NCBI GenBank assembly: GCA_041082245.1
Contig: JBDOIE010000080.1
Coordinates: 1 to 64,000, forward strand
Reading direction: 5' to 3'
Length of the DNA: 64,000 nt
Source of the DNA: DAOTVY01 sp041082245
GTDB lineage: Bacteria > Chloroflexota > Chloroflexia > DTKN01
Below the pieces are notes generated by a model. It saw nothing but the letters and a program-made list of their open reading frames with translations, had not been told where the DNA came from and did not search any database. The translations under genes and the position numbers were made by a program. Below, one piece after another: positions 42,576 through 50,991 of this stretch. Position 1 is the stretch's first letter. Each line of letters opens with the position of its first letter.

Positions 42576-42685
42576 CGTTTACCTGCCTTCCTGTACCTGC
42601 CCTTCCTCAAGATAGCCGACCGGCTTGCCTGTGGCTGTAATCCAGGCAACCCAATTCCGGGCAAGCGCGTTCGACGGTGTCCTTC

Positions 42686-43870
42686 TTACGCCCCGCCGAG
42701 CAGCGCTTCGGCCTCTTCGCGACGCATCCGGGCTCGCTCGGCGACCAGGGGCTCGATCTTCCGGCCGAGCGCCCGATCGCCGATCACGATCGCTCCCACC
42801 AGGGTATCGTGCTGCAACACGAGTTTGATGTAGCGGCGGCCGTCGGGGGAGGCGGAACGGAGTTCGAGGGATCGCTTCTCCTCGGGCTGGACCGTACCCA
42901 CCGAAAGGAGGTCGATCCCGGCGATCTTGAGCGTGTTTGTGGGCGTGACCTCCTTGTACTGTTCCGGGCTACCGGCCATATTGGCCGCGGCCACGGCGGC
43001 CTGGGCGAGGGCGACGGGGATGATCCCCCAGGAACGTCCCTGGAAGGACGCCGCGTCGCCGGCAGCGTAGACGTCCGGTGCCGAGGTGGTCATCGAGGCA
43101 TCGACGATTACGCCACGGTCCACCGCCAAGCCCGCCTCGGCTGCCAGACGCACGTTGCAGCGCACGCCCGCGGCGATCAGCACCAGCTGGGCGGGGAACT
43201 CGCGACCGTCCTTCAGCAGCACCCCCCTTGCTTCGTCGTTGCCCACAACAGCCCGGGTATCCGCCTGCAGAGCGATCCGGATGCCCATTTCTTCGATCTG
43301 CTTTTGCAGCAAGGCCGCTCCTGGAGCGTCAAGCTGACGCGGGAGCAGGTGGGCCGAGTATTCGAGCACCGTGACCTCGAGGCCCAGGCGGGTGAGCGCG
43401 CGCGCGGCTTCCAGGCCTAACAGACCGCCGCCGATGACCACTGCCTGGCGGCAACGGCCGGCGTACTCGCGTATCGCCAGGGCATCGTCGAGTGTGCGCA
43501 GGGCAAAAACCCCGCGCTTCGTGCTCCCTTCGAAAGGCGGAACAAACGGATCGGCGCCTGTAGCAAGGAGCAGCCGATCGTAGGGTACCACGCGACCATC
43601 GGCGAGAAGGATCTGCTTGCGGTCGGGCTCCAGGCGGGCGACGATGGTACCGGTGTGTACCTGGATGCCCCGTTGCTCGTACCAGGAGGCCGGATGTACG
43701 TACAGCTGCTCCTGGGCGATTTCCCCCGCGAGGAAGTAGGGAAGGCGTGGGCGGTAATAATACGGGTACGGTTCAGCGCCGTAGATGTGGATCTCCCCGG
43801 CTCCCCGACGAGCGAGTTCGGTCGCCGCGGTAACGCCGGCGATCCCGTTGCCGACGATCACGTGCCGCAT
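42686..43870 (-). CDS. NAD(P)/FAD-dependent oxidoreductase
   Basis: The 394-residue flavoprotein has two dinucleotide-binding folds: FAD at IVGNGIAGVTAATELARRG and NAD(P)H at VVIGGGLLGLEAARALTRLGLEVTVLE, with the second FAD contact in DVYAAGDAASF. There is no redox-active Cys pair, so it belongs to the rubredoxin- or nitrite-reductase-like ferredoxin reductase branch. It may pass electrons to a small iron protein such as the flavodiiron or superoxide reductase system. GGAGGGG stands before the ATG. Gap of 110 bases to korA without a clear promoter. Confidence 0.88.
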   Translation of the reverse strand: MRHVIVGNGIAGVTAATELARRGAGEIHIYGAEPYPYYYRPRLPYFLAGEIAQEQLYVHPASWYEQRGIQVHTGTIVARLEPDRKQILLADGRVVPYDRLLLATGADPFVPPFEGSTKRGVFALRTLDDALAIREYAGRCRQAVVIGGGLLGLEAARALTRLGLEVTVLEYSAHLLPRQLDAPGAALLQKQIEEMGIRIALQADTRAVVGNDEARGVLLKDGREFPAQLVLIAAGVRCNVRLAAEAGLAVDRGVIVDASMTTSAPDVYAAGDAASFQGRSWGIIPVALAQAAVAAANMAGSPEQYKEVTPTNTLKIAGIDLLSVGTVQPEEKRSLELRSASPDGRRYIKLVLQHDTLVGAIVIGDRALGRKIEPLVAERARMRREEAEALLGGA

Positions 43871-43895
43871 GAACACCCCTCCTTGAACGTTCGCC

Positions 43896-44615
43896 TCAGC
43901 GAGACAACCGCGGGCGCAGGGAACGGTAATAGAGGTACTCCTGGCGCGCAAAGAGGTATGCAGCCAGCATCCCGACGGCGAAGGCCCCGATGAGCGGCCA
44001 ACCGGCCTCGATCGAGATCAGCCGGGCTGGCCGCAGCGGGCGAAGCGCCTCCGGATGCAGGTCCACGAACTCCAGGCCGGCCCAGTAGAGGAAGTGCATG
44101 CCGAGAGGCACGGACGGCAAGAACAGCGGTGGTATCCAGGTGCGCAACCGCTCCCCCTGATAGAGCGCCAGGTACGCGCCCATCAGTCCGGCGACGATCG
44201 CCGCCTGCCCGTACACCAGTCGGTCGTCTCCTGCCGGGACCCACCGTTCCAGCAGCCGTACGGATGCCGCGCCGCCCAAACCCAGCAAAGCGTACAGTGC
44301 GAGGAAGCGTCCGGAACCGCAGACATCCTCCACCTTGCGGCCCAGTACCCACAGGTAGATCAGGTTCACGATCGGTTCCAGCCAGATCCCTGCCCCGCCC
44401 TGGAAGAACAAATAGGTGAGGGAGATGACAAGCAGCCGTTGCGGGGGCTCTGCGGCGAGACGGTCGACGTTCAAAGTGTACGCTTCAGCCAGTGCCCTCC
44501 AGCTGCCCGGGTCGAGAGCATGCTCCGCGATCAACCCCGCGCCGAGCAGGAACAGCAGGGCAGCGGTCGCCCAGGAAGAGCCGAAGCGGCTGCGTGTATC
44601 CCCGATCGGGATCAT
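43896..44615 (-). CDS. Rhomboid-like membrane protein, active site apparently lost
   Basis: The 239-residue protein has about six hydrophobic segments and the rhomboid core ending GLMGAYLALY. In active rhomboids the preceding stretch is G-A-S-G-A; here it is G-Q-A-A-I, so the catalytic Ser is Ala. The second-half His is also not evident. It is probably an inactive rhomboid or derlin-like protein. The WR motif of loop 1 is unclear (YLFFQGGAGIW). It is transcribed after the TPR protein gene with an 11-base gap, so it may act on that membrane protein. Confidence 0.7.
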   Translation of the reverse strand: MIPIGDTRSRFGSSWATAALLFLLGAGLIAEHALDPGSWRALAEAYTLNVDRLAAEPPQRLLVISLTYLFFQGGAGIWLEPIVNLIYLWVLGRKVEDVCGSGRFLALYALLGLGGAASVRLLERWVPAGDDRLVYGQAAIVAGLMGAYLALYQGERLRTWIPPLFLPSVPLGMHFLYWAGLEFVDLHPEALRPLRPARLISIEAGWPLIGAFAVGMLAAYLFARQEYLYYRSLRPRLSR

Positions 44616-44626
44616 CCGTTCCTCCT

Positions 44627-46354
44627 CTACCAGAAGAGCACGAGCGTTCCGGCCAGGAGGAGCAGCAAGACGCCCAGGATGCCGGCCATCCAGCGGTACA
44701 GGTCGAGTTCGGAGAGCTCAGTGCGTGCCCGCAGCTTCTCCTGAGCCTGCCGCAAGGCGGCTTCCAAACGCTCCGTGCGGGTCTGTGTCCGTCGGGGGAG
44801 GAGCCGCCCGATGCGGTTCCCCAGGGAACGGAAAAAGGGACGCCCGAAAAAGTCGGCAACCGCGCGAACGCTGCGCGATCGCGGCAGCGAAGCCACAAGG
44901 AGGGCAAGACGGCTGTGTCGAACCCTTTGCCATATGCGAAGCAGCGATGCGACCACAGCCTGCAGCCTCTGGCGGAAGCGCGCCTGAAACAGGTGAAGGT
45001 TGGTCAACAGTTGTCCGGTGGCCCGTCGTTGCCACGCCATGAAGTGCTGAAGCGCGCTGCTCTGTCTGGCGCGCCAGCTCCATCGGTGCACCCGTACCAG
45101 CGCCGGGTTCTCCATCAGGACCGCCAGTTGCGCAAAGGTGGGCAGGTTGCGCGGCGTCCTCGTGGCAGCGGTCAGGAAATATCCTCCGGCGAGGAAGGCG
45201 AAGATCCCGGACAGGGCATACGGAGAAACGAAAGACCAGTTGCTGCCGTAACGCAGGACGAGCAGGAGCAGGCCTGCAAGCAGCCAGGCCGCGACCCCCC
45301 GCGCCGTTTCCCGCCAGCGGTTGCGGAACTCTTCCGGAACGGACGGACGCAGCGTGCGGATCCGCTCCGCCGCCTGCTGGCCGATCGGCCCCTCGACCGA
45401 CTGGAGCGCGCGGTATTCGGAGAGCGCGCGGTATTCATATCCTTGCGCGAGCAAGAGGTCCGCCATTGCCAGGCGTACCTCGTCCAGGTGTTCGTCTACG
45501 ACGAGGGCCATCTCGTAGTGCTCGCGCGCCAGTTCCTGATCGCCCATCTTCTCGTAGAGGCGGCCCAGCTCGGCATAGACGTCGGCCTGAGGGGTACGGC
45601 TTTCCTGGTCCTCGCGCAGGATCTCCTGGCAAAGGCGAACGGCCTCTTCCAGCTCGCCCCAATCGCGATATGCGGCCGCCAGGCGTAGCCGAAGCTTGCG
45701 GCGGTGTGCCGGTTCGGTCGCCTCTTCCAGTGCACGGCTGAAACTCTTCAACGCGAGCTCGCGGGAACCACTTGCAAGAAACGCTTCCGCGGCGGCCTCT
45801 GCGATCCCCGGGAAGTCGGGTTCGAGGATCAGGGTCTTGTCCCACGCAGCAAGGGCCTGCTTCGGTTTGCCGTGCTGGAGGTACAGCTCGCCGAGGTGAA
45901 AGAAGTAGGCCGCGCCGTCCGAGGAATCGCCGATCTCCAGGCCGCACTGTGCGCAGGCAGGCCGCTCGATATCGACCCGCTCGCCGCAGGATGGACACTG
46001 GATGAAGAGGTCCTGCCCACAGTTCGCACACTGAAAGGCGGTGGGCGGGTTTGGCTCCCCGCACATCGGGCAGATGGTGCGTTTCGGCGGGCGGTATCCG
46101 GACTCACGGGCAGCGAGCTCCCGCAAGCCGGCCCGGGCCTGTTCGTTATCGGGATTGATCGTGAGGACCTTTTCCAGGCAGTACCGCTTTTCGGCAGGGG
46201 TTTCGAGCACCGCGCTGAGCCATAGCCATGCTTCCTCGTGGCGTGGGTCCGCTTTCAGGATGCGCGTCAGACACTCCCGGGCCCACTCCTTGTTGCCCGA
46301 GCGAAGGCTCGTGATCGCCTCGCGGAGGAGGAGCTTCAAGCGGGCTTGCTGCAT
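44627..46354 (-). CDS. Membrane protein with TPR repeats and zinc ribbons
   Basis: The 575-residue protein begins with a TPR pair (AITSLRSGNKEWARECLTRILKADPRHEEAW). Three zinc-ribbon Cys pairs follow (CPMCGEPN, CANCGQD, CPSCGER, CAQCGLE at about residues 95-140). Another TPR tract (about 145-320) comes next, and then membrane segments near 350-400. The end is Arg-rich with a coiled-coil-like stretch and a final C-terminal transmembrane helix (GILGVLLLLLAGTLVLF). The role is probably scaffolding at the membrane. Function unknown. It overlaps neither neighbour and follows mogA by ten bases. Confidence 0.8.
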   Translation of the reverse strand: MQQARLKLLLREAITSLRSGNKEWARECLTRILKADPRHEEAWLWLSAVLETPAEKRYCLEKVLTINPDNEQARAGLRELAARESGYRPPKRTICPMCGEPNPPTAFQCANCGQDLFIQCPSCGERVDIERPACAQCGLEIGDSSDGAAYFFHLGELYLQHGKPKQALAAWDKTLILEPDFPGIAEAAAEAFLASGSRELALKSFSRALEEATEPAHRRKLRLRLAAAYRDWGELEEAVRLCQEILREDQESRTPQADVYAELGRLYEKMGDQELAREHYEMALVVDEHLDEVRLAMADLLLAQGYEYRALSEYRALQSVEGPIGQQAAERIRTLRPSVPEEFRNRWRETARGVAAWLLAGLLLLVLRYGSNWSFVSPYALSGIFAFLAGGYFLTAATRTPRNLPTFAQLAVLMENPALVRVHRWSWRARQSSALQHFMAWQRRATGQLLTNLHLFQARFRQRLQAVVASLLRIWQRVRHSRLALLVASLPRSRSVRAVADFFGRPFFRSLGNRIGRLLPRRTQTRTERLEAALRQAQEKLRARTELSELDLYRWMAGILGVLLLLLAGTLVLFW

Positions 46355-46364
46355 GGCGCTCCTT

Positions 46365-46871
46365 TCAGGCGGCCGAGCCGCACTCTCCCGGGTCTCCTTT
46401 CAGCTTCGACAGCCCGTGGGGCAGGGCGGGCAGGATCGCCTCCAGGTTCTCCCGTGCGGCGCGCGGGCTCCCGGGCAAGTTCACAATGAGGGTCGTACCG
46501 GCGATCCCGGCCACTGCGCGGGAGAGCATGGCATGCGGAGTGCGGGCCAGGCTGCTTGCCCGCATCGCTTCCGCCAGACCGGGCGCTTCGCGCTCGATCA
46601 CGCGGCGCGTGGCTTCCGGGGTCACATCGCGCGGGGAAAAGCCGGTGCCTCCTGTGGTCAGGATCAGGTCCACACCTTCGGCCACCCAGCAGCGCAGCGC
46701 TGCCTCGATAGCCGGGATCTCGTCCGGCACAATGGCTTCCGCGACCACGCACGCGCCCGGGAGGCGCGCCAGCGCCTCCCGCACAGCGGGCCCGCTCCGG
46801 TCTTCCCGCTCGCCGCGGGCGCCACGGTCGCTCACGGTCAGGATCGCCACAGTGTACCGTTCCTCGGCCAT
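46365..46871 (-). CDS. mogA: Molybdenum cofactor protein MogA/MoaB
   Basis: The 168-residue protein fits the MoaB/Mog family, which adenylates molybdopterin before molybdenum insertion. It has YTVAILTVSDRGARGER at the N-terminus, the signature TTGGTGFSPRDVTPEATRRV, and NLPGSPRAARENLEAILPALPHGLSKL at the C-terminus. The ATG at 46871 has GAGGTGG upstream; earlier frames overlap the methyltransferase gene. No molybdoenzyme is visible in this window unless the cytochrome cluster has one elsewhere. Confidence 0.92.
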   Translation of the reverse strand: MAEERYTVAILTVSDRGARGEREDRSGPAVREALARLPGACVVAEAIVPDEIPAIEAALRCWVAEGVDLILTTGGTGFSPRDVTPEATRRVIEREAPGLAEAMRASSLARTPHAMLSRAVAGIAGTTLIVNLPGSPRAARENLEAILPALPHGLSKLKGDPGECGSAA

Positions 46872-46890
46872 AGCCACCTCGCAGGGCGGC

Positions 46891-48069
46891 TCAAGCGAGC
46901 CGTGCAGATGCGGCCTTTCCTTTGCGAAACAGCATGATGTACTCGTGCCGGAAGACGTAGAACCCGCCGACGAGCGCACGGTAGCGCCAGAGCGCTTCTT
47001 GCTTCCTCTTTCCCCGCGTGTCGTGCAGGTTCTTGACCACGATGCTCTTCAGACGGTAGCCCCTGTGCAACACCTCCTGCATGCACAGGAACCCCAAAGG
47101 GATCCACTCGCCTCGCGCGTACTTGTCGCCGATCACCAGCGCCAGGTAGCGGCCGGTCGCCAGACAGGGCGTCACCCGGTCAACCACCTCCCCGAACATC
47201 TCCAGAAACTGCTCCGTGCTCTCGGCGCAGGAGAGGTCCCGCCGGTCTGCGGAGAAACGGATGATGTCGTGGTAAGGCGGATGGAGGAAAAGCAACTGCA
47301 CCTGTTCCACGCCGTGTGACCGCAAGAGCGCCCGAAAATCGATCGTCCGGCTGTCCCCTACCACGAGTTCGCTCACGACCCCATCCGGGTTCGGCTCTTG
47401 CGCGAGCCGTTCCCGGGCACGCGCGACGGTTTCGGCGTTCAGCTCGACCCCCACGCCGTTCCGTCCCAGGCGCCGGCATTCGATCAGAGTCGTGCCGCTT
47501 CCGGCAAAGGCATCCAGTACCCATTCTCCCCGTTTCGTATAACGGAGCATGATCTGCCGCGGGATCTGGGGAACGAAGTTGCCCCAGTACCATCCGAGGT
47601 GGGCTCCGGACTGGTCCCGGTGGTCCAGGAGCCAGAGACTATCGGTCAGGATCTCGTCGTACTCCTTCCAGCGCAACAAATTGATGTCGTTGATCCTGCC
47701 GGTGCGCGTACCTTGAGCGGCATTTTGCAGCCTGCGGAGGTAGTAACGGGCGCGCTCGAGGGTGTGCGCCTCCATCACCTGCGTGAGCTCTTCGAGCCAC
47801 ACATCACGGCGTACAGTGAACGCATCGCGTTCCCGATCGGCAAGCAGGTTCGCGCTCCCATCCCGCGCCCCGTCCGTCGTAGCTTCCTGGAGTTCGCGCA
47901 CCCGCTCTCTCAAGACGCCCGGATCATCCAGTTTCAGGGCATCTTCGAGCCAGTGCAGGAAGCGTTCCCGATGAAGGTACAGGAGCGTTCGATCCGCGGG
48001 GGCCCTTCCGGGGTGCTCCTGTGCTATCTGGTTGCCCGATTGCAGGCTTTTGCTACCCATAAGGGCCAC
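46891..48069 (-). CDS. DNA N-4/N-6 methyltransferase, orphan
   Basis: The 392-residue protein carries the SAM-binding motif I DAFAGSGTT near residue 189 and the amino-methyltransferase motif IV as HPPYHDIIRFS, where the usual first residue is Asp, Asn or Ser rather than His. The order motif I then IV is visible; the N-terminal half (about 1-160) carries a likely target-recognition region. No restriction enzyme lies beside it, so it may be an epigenetic orphan. The GTG start (GTG GCC CTT ATG GGT) has a weak AGGGA; the ATG at 48060 is an alternative. It is downstream of rnpB. Confidence 0.83.
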   Translation of the reverse strand: MALMGSKSLQSGNQIAQEHPGRAPADRTLLYLHRERFLHWLEDALKLDDPGVLRERVRELQEATTDGARDGSANLLADRERDAFTVRRDVWLEELTQVMEAHTLERARYYLRRLQNAAQGTRTGRINDINLLRWKEYDEILTDSLWLLDHRDQSGAHLGWYWGNFVPQIPRQIMLRYTKRGEWVLDAFAGSGTTLIECRRLGRNGVGVELNAETVARARERLAQEPNPDGVVSELVVGDSRTIDFRALLRSHGVEQVQLLFLHPPYHDIIRFSADRRDLSCAESTEQFLEMFGEVVDRVTPCLATGRYLALVIGDKYARGEWIPLGFLCMQEVLHRGYRLKSIVVKNLHDTRGKRKQEALWRYRALVGGFYVFRHEYIMLFRKGKAASARLA

Positions 48070-48130
48070 CGTATCCCTTGGAGACGGGCAGCTCGCGCGC
48101 CGGGCGGCTCGTGCCTGTGGGCCGCGCCGG

Positions 48131-48154
48131 CCGCCCGGGGAACGCCCCGGGCGG
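48131..48154 (-). terminator. Terminator after rnpB
   Basis: CCGCCCGGGG and CCCCGGGCGG form a perfect 10-bp stem over AACG, immediately after the 3' end of the RNase P RNA. Confidence 0.6.
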
Positions 48155-48543
48155 CGAGCAGGCCGATAAGCCGGGTTCTGTCTGGGGCCGGCTGCGGCGC
48201 AGGCGGCCGGCCTTGGGCGACCATCTCTCTAGGCCGACGGTTTCCCGCCGGCTCAAGCGGCCTACCTGGGGCTCAGGGCAAGCAACTTGCCCTGCGGGCG
48301 GGCCACCCTGCCCCTGTTTGGCCTTGCTCCGGACGAGGTTTGCCCGGCAGGCCCAGTCGCCTGGGCCTCCGGTGGGCTCTTACCCCACCGTTTCACCCTT
48401 ACCGGCCCTTGCGGGCCGGCGGTCTGGTTTCTGTGGCACTTTCTGCGGGTCACCCCGCCTGGGTGTTACCCAGCGTCCTGCCCTGTGGAGCCCGGACTTT
48501 CCTCGAGCGGCACACGCCACTCGCGGTCGCCTGGCCTGCTCCG
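48155..48543 (-). ncRNA. rnpB: RNase P RNA (type A)
   Basis: On the minus strand the RNA begins GGAGCAGGCC, which pairs with GGCCTGCTC at its 3' end (helix P1). The conserved core is plain: GAGGAAAGTCCGGGCTCC, ACAGGGCAG, GGGTAACACCC, GGGTGACCCGCAGAAA, GTGCCACAGAAA, ACCGCC and the closing ACAGAACCCGGCTTAT. This is the bacterial catalytic RNA that trims tRNA 5' ends. The length of about 389 bases is normal. It is expressed from the promoter at 48550-48578. Confidence 0.96.
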
Positions 48544-48549
48544 CAAAAC

Positions 48550-48578
48550 ATTATAGCATATCCCATCCGACCCTACAA
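48550..48578 (-). promoter_or_regulatory. Sigma-70-type promoter for rnpB
   Basis: On the minus strand TTGTAG, 17 bp, perfect TATAAT with an extended TGC. The expected start, about seven bases on, coincides with the RNA's 5' end. Confidence 0.75.
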
Positions 48579-48594
48579 GGGGCGCGACGCCCGG

Positions 48595-48623
48595 TTGCAT
48601 CGAAAACCGGGGTCTGGTATAGT
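48595..48623 (+). promoter_or_regulatory. Sigma-70-type promoter for the sensor kinase operon
   Basis: TTGCAT, 17 bp, TATAGT. It is divergent from the rnpB promoter with 16 bases between their -35 elements. Confidence 0.65.
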
Positions 48624-48657
48624 ATGCGTGAAGGGACATCGCGACCCGGAGGCAGGT

Positions 48658-50133
48658 TTGGAGAAACTGAACGCGTTTTTCGCCAACAATCGGGCCCTGA
48701 TCTACTTCATCGGTGGGTTGTCGTTCTTCTCGATGGGGCTGGCCTCCGCGCTCCAGCGTCGGCGGTTCAGCCGCCTGAGGCTGGCGCGATGGCTGGGGCT
48801 CTTTGCCTGGTTCGGCATCCTGTACGGGTTGAACGAGTGGGGGAACCTGTTTGTGCCTTTGCAGGAACAGATTCCCCTTCCCACATCCGCGACCCGGTTG
48901 GCCATTCTCCAGCTCCTCGCGCGCGGCGCCGCGATGGCACTGCTATTCCAGTTCGGTGTGGAACTGCTTCGCCCGCCGGGCCGAGCAGGGCGGCTGTGGC
49001 GCTGGACCCCCGGCACCCTGGTGCTCCTGTGGGGAGTTGGGCTGCTGTACCTCTGGGGGATCGGGCGGGCACCCCGGGACGTTGTCCTGAGCACCGGCGA
49101 CCTGCTGGCGCGCTACCTCCTGGGCTTTCCGGGAGCGGTGCTCTCGTGCCTGGGACTGCTGGAGCAGGACCGGGAGGTACGAGCGGCGGGCTTCCCGGGG
49201 ATCGCCCGGTACCTCCTGGGGGCCGCGATCTCGCTTGCGTTCTTCGGTGTGGTGGGGGCCATCCTGGCTGTGGCCGGTCCGTTTTTCCCCGGAGAATGGC
49301 TGGCCTATCCGGCCGTCCTCTACGCGATCGGTGTCTTTGTCCCGATCTTGCGGGCGCTGGACGGGGTCGCGATGGCCCTCCTCATCGGGAGGGCGCTGGC
49401 AGTGTTCGAGGCCGAGACCGAAGCGCTGCTCGCGGATGTCGAGCGCCGGAACCTCCTTCTGGCCGATCGGGAACGGATCAGCCGGGAGTTGCACGACGGG
49501 ACGATCCAGTCGCTCTACGCGGCCGGCCTGCGGCTGGAAGATGCCTATCACACTGTGCTCGAGTCCCCGGAGGAAGCACGGCTGAAGATCCGCGGGGTTA
49601 TGGAGAGCCTGAACCAGGTGATCCAGGAGATCCGCGCCTATATTTTCGACCTGCAGCAGATGGGAACGGAGCAGAGCCTGATCCGGCGGATAGCCGACCT
49701 GGTGCGCGAGGCACGCCTGAACACGATGCTCGAGATCGACTTTCGGGTACATGGTCCCCGTTGTCCGGTGCCTCCGGACCGGGCTTTTCAGTTCTACCTC
49801 GTTGCTCAGGAAGCGCTCAGCAACATCATACGCCACGCGCAGGCGCGGCGGGCATCTGTACATCTCGATTTCGATGGACCGGTCGTACGGCTGAGCGTGG
49901 AAGACGACGGTTGCGGCTTTGTTCCGGAAGCGGTACCGCAAGAGCGGAGAGGGATGGGGTTGCGCAATATGCAGGAGAGGGCTGCCCTCCTGGGGGGGCA
50001 GCTGCGCATCGACAGCCAGCCGGGAGGCGGCACACGGGTGATCCTGGAGGCACCGTGCCTCTGTGCGCGTGCCGGGGAGGCAGGGGTAGTTGGCGATGAC
50101 GCATCCACGCTGGCGTATCCTCATCGTGGATGA
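48658..50133 (+). CDS. NarL-type membrane sensor histidine kinase
   Basis: The 491-residue kinase has seven or eight hydrophobic segments (about residues 15-250) and no large periplasmic domain. A HisKA_3 dimerisation domain follows with the phospho-acceptor His279 in ERISRELHDGTIQSL, and an ATPase domain with QEALSNIIRHAQA, VEDDGCGF and GMGLRNMQERAALLGG. The kinase is of the DegS/NreB/LiaS class. TTG start with GGAGG five bases upstream; a long frame from 47398 runs through rnpB and is rejected. The signal sensed is unknown. The response regulator overlaps its end. Confidence 0.9.
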   Translation: MEKLNAFFANNRALIYFIGGLSFFSMGLASALQRRRFSRLRLARWLGLFAWFGILYGLNEWGNLFVPLQEQIPLPTSATRLAILQLLARGAAMALLFQFGVELLRPPGRAGRLWRWTPGTLVLLWGVGLLYLWGIGRAPRDVVLSTGDLLARYLLGFPGAVLSCLGLLEQDREVRAAGFPGIARYLLGAAISLAFFGVVGAILAVAGPFFPGEWLAYPAVLYAIGVFVPILRALDGVAMALLIGRALAVFEAETEALLADVERRNLLLADRERISRELHDGTIQSLYAAGLRLEDAYHTVLESPEEARLKIRGVMESLNQVIQEIRAYIFDLQQMGTEQSLIRRIADLVREARLNTMLEIDFRVHGPRCPVPPDRAFQFYLVAQEALSNIIRHAQARRASVHLDFDGPVVRLSVEDDGCGFVPEAVPQERRGMGLRNMQERAALLGGQLRIDSQPGGGTRVILEAPCLCARAGEAGVVGDDASTLAYPHRG

Positions 50134-50776
50134 CCACGAGGTCGTCCGATTGGGACTGTCCACGCTGCTTGCGCGTTACCCGCACCTCCAGGTCGTCGGC
50201 GAAGCAGCCACGGCGGACGAGGCGGTAGCCCAGGCGTTGCGCCTGCACCCCGACATCGTGGTGATGGATGTTCGGCTGCCGGGCAAGTCCGGAGTCGAGG
50301 CGTGCCGCGAGATCCGCTCCGCGCTGCCGGACACCCGCATCATCATGTTGACCTCGTTCGAAGACGATGCCGCACTTTTCGATGCGATCGCGGCGGGAGC
50401 CTGTGGGTACGTGCTCAAACAGATCGGCAGCGACGCACTGGTGCGGGCGATCGAGACCGTAGGGAAGGGGGAAGCGCTGCTCGATCCGGCAGTGACCGGC
50501 CGGGTATTGGGCCGGCTGCGTGAAACGACCTATCGCGCCCACCGGGAAGCCTTCTCCGGGCTGACCGGGCAGGAGCTGCGGGTGCTCGCCCTTGTGGCCC
50601 GCGGCATGAGCAACAAGGAGATCGCGCGGGCGCTGGGCCTTCGCGAAAAGACCGTGCGCAACTACGTGAGCACGATCCTGGACAAGCTGAACCTCGAATC
50701 GCGCGTCCAGGCCGCGACCTACGCGCTCCAGCATCACATCGAAGAGGTCGCTCCCAAGGCCGACGGGGTAGCGTAG
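50096..50776 (+). CDS. NarL/LuxR-type response regulator
   Basis: The 226-residue regulator has a receiver domain (VDDHEVVRLG, phospho-acceptor Asp58 in VVMDVRLPG, Lys in YVLKQIG) and a LuxR-type helix-turn-helix (LTGQELRVLALVARGMSNKEIARALGLREKTVRNYVSTILDKLN). It is the partner of the overlapping kinase. Its nearest downstream genes are the multiheme cytochrome set, which it may control. The ATG at 50096 is preferred over a TTG two codons earlier. Confidence 0.93.
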   Translation: MTHPRWRILIVDDHEVVRLGLSTLLARYPHLQVVGEAATADEAVAQALRLHPDIVVMDVRLPGKSGVEACREIRSALPDTRIIMLTSFEDDAALFDAIAAGACGYVLKQIGSDALVRAIETVGKGEALLDPAVTGRVLGRLRETTYRAHREAFSGLTGQELRVLALVARGMSNKEIARALGLREKTVRNYVSTILDKLNLESRVQAATYALQHHIEEVAPKADGVA

Positions 50777-50899
50777 CTTCCGGCCTTCCACCGGTGGGCG
50801 CGGCCTCGCTGTGATTTCCTCGTAACACCTCGCGAGAGGTTTCCCTCCCAGAGGTCAGGCCAATTCTCTCCGCACGGGACGGTTTGCCCCCCGAAACCA

Positions 50900-50941
50900 G
50901 GACATCTGTCCCAGGACGGCAGGCCGATGTGCGGGTAAAAT
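50900..50941 (+). promoter_or_regulatory. Possible regulated promoter with operator for the cytochrome cluster
   Basis: The inverted repeat GGACA-TC-TGTCC (50900-50911) lies beside a possible -10 TAAAAT (50936-50941) with a weak -35 AGGACG at 50913. A weak promoter with a palindrome just upstream fits activation by the adjacent regulator, but this is inference. Confidence 0.3.
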
Positions 50942-50991
50942 CATATGTGGCCCATTTCACGAAGTCACTTCACGGACCTTTGGAGGGCTCG

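Noticed and set aside
46891..48069. Methyltransferase as part of a restriction-modification or defence system
   Set aside because: No nuclease, specificity subunit or defence gene lies on either side; neighbours are mogA and rnpB.
47398..48657. Upstream extension of the sensor kinase frame
   Set aside because: It would run through the methyltransferase and rnpB on the opposite strand; TTG at 48658 has a good GGAGG and a promoter just before.
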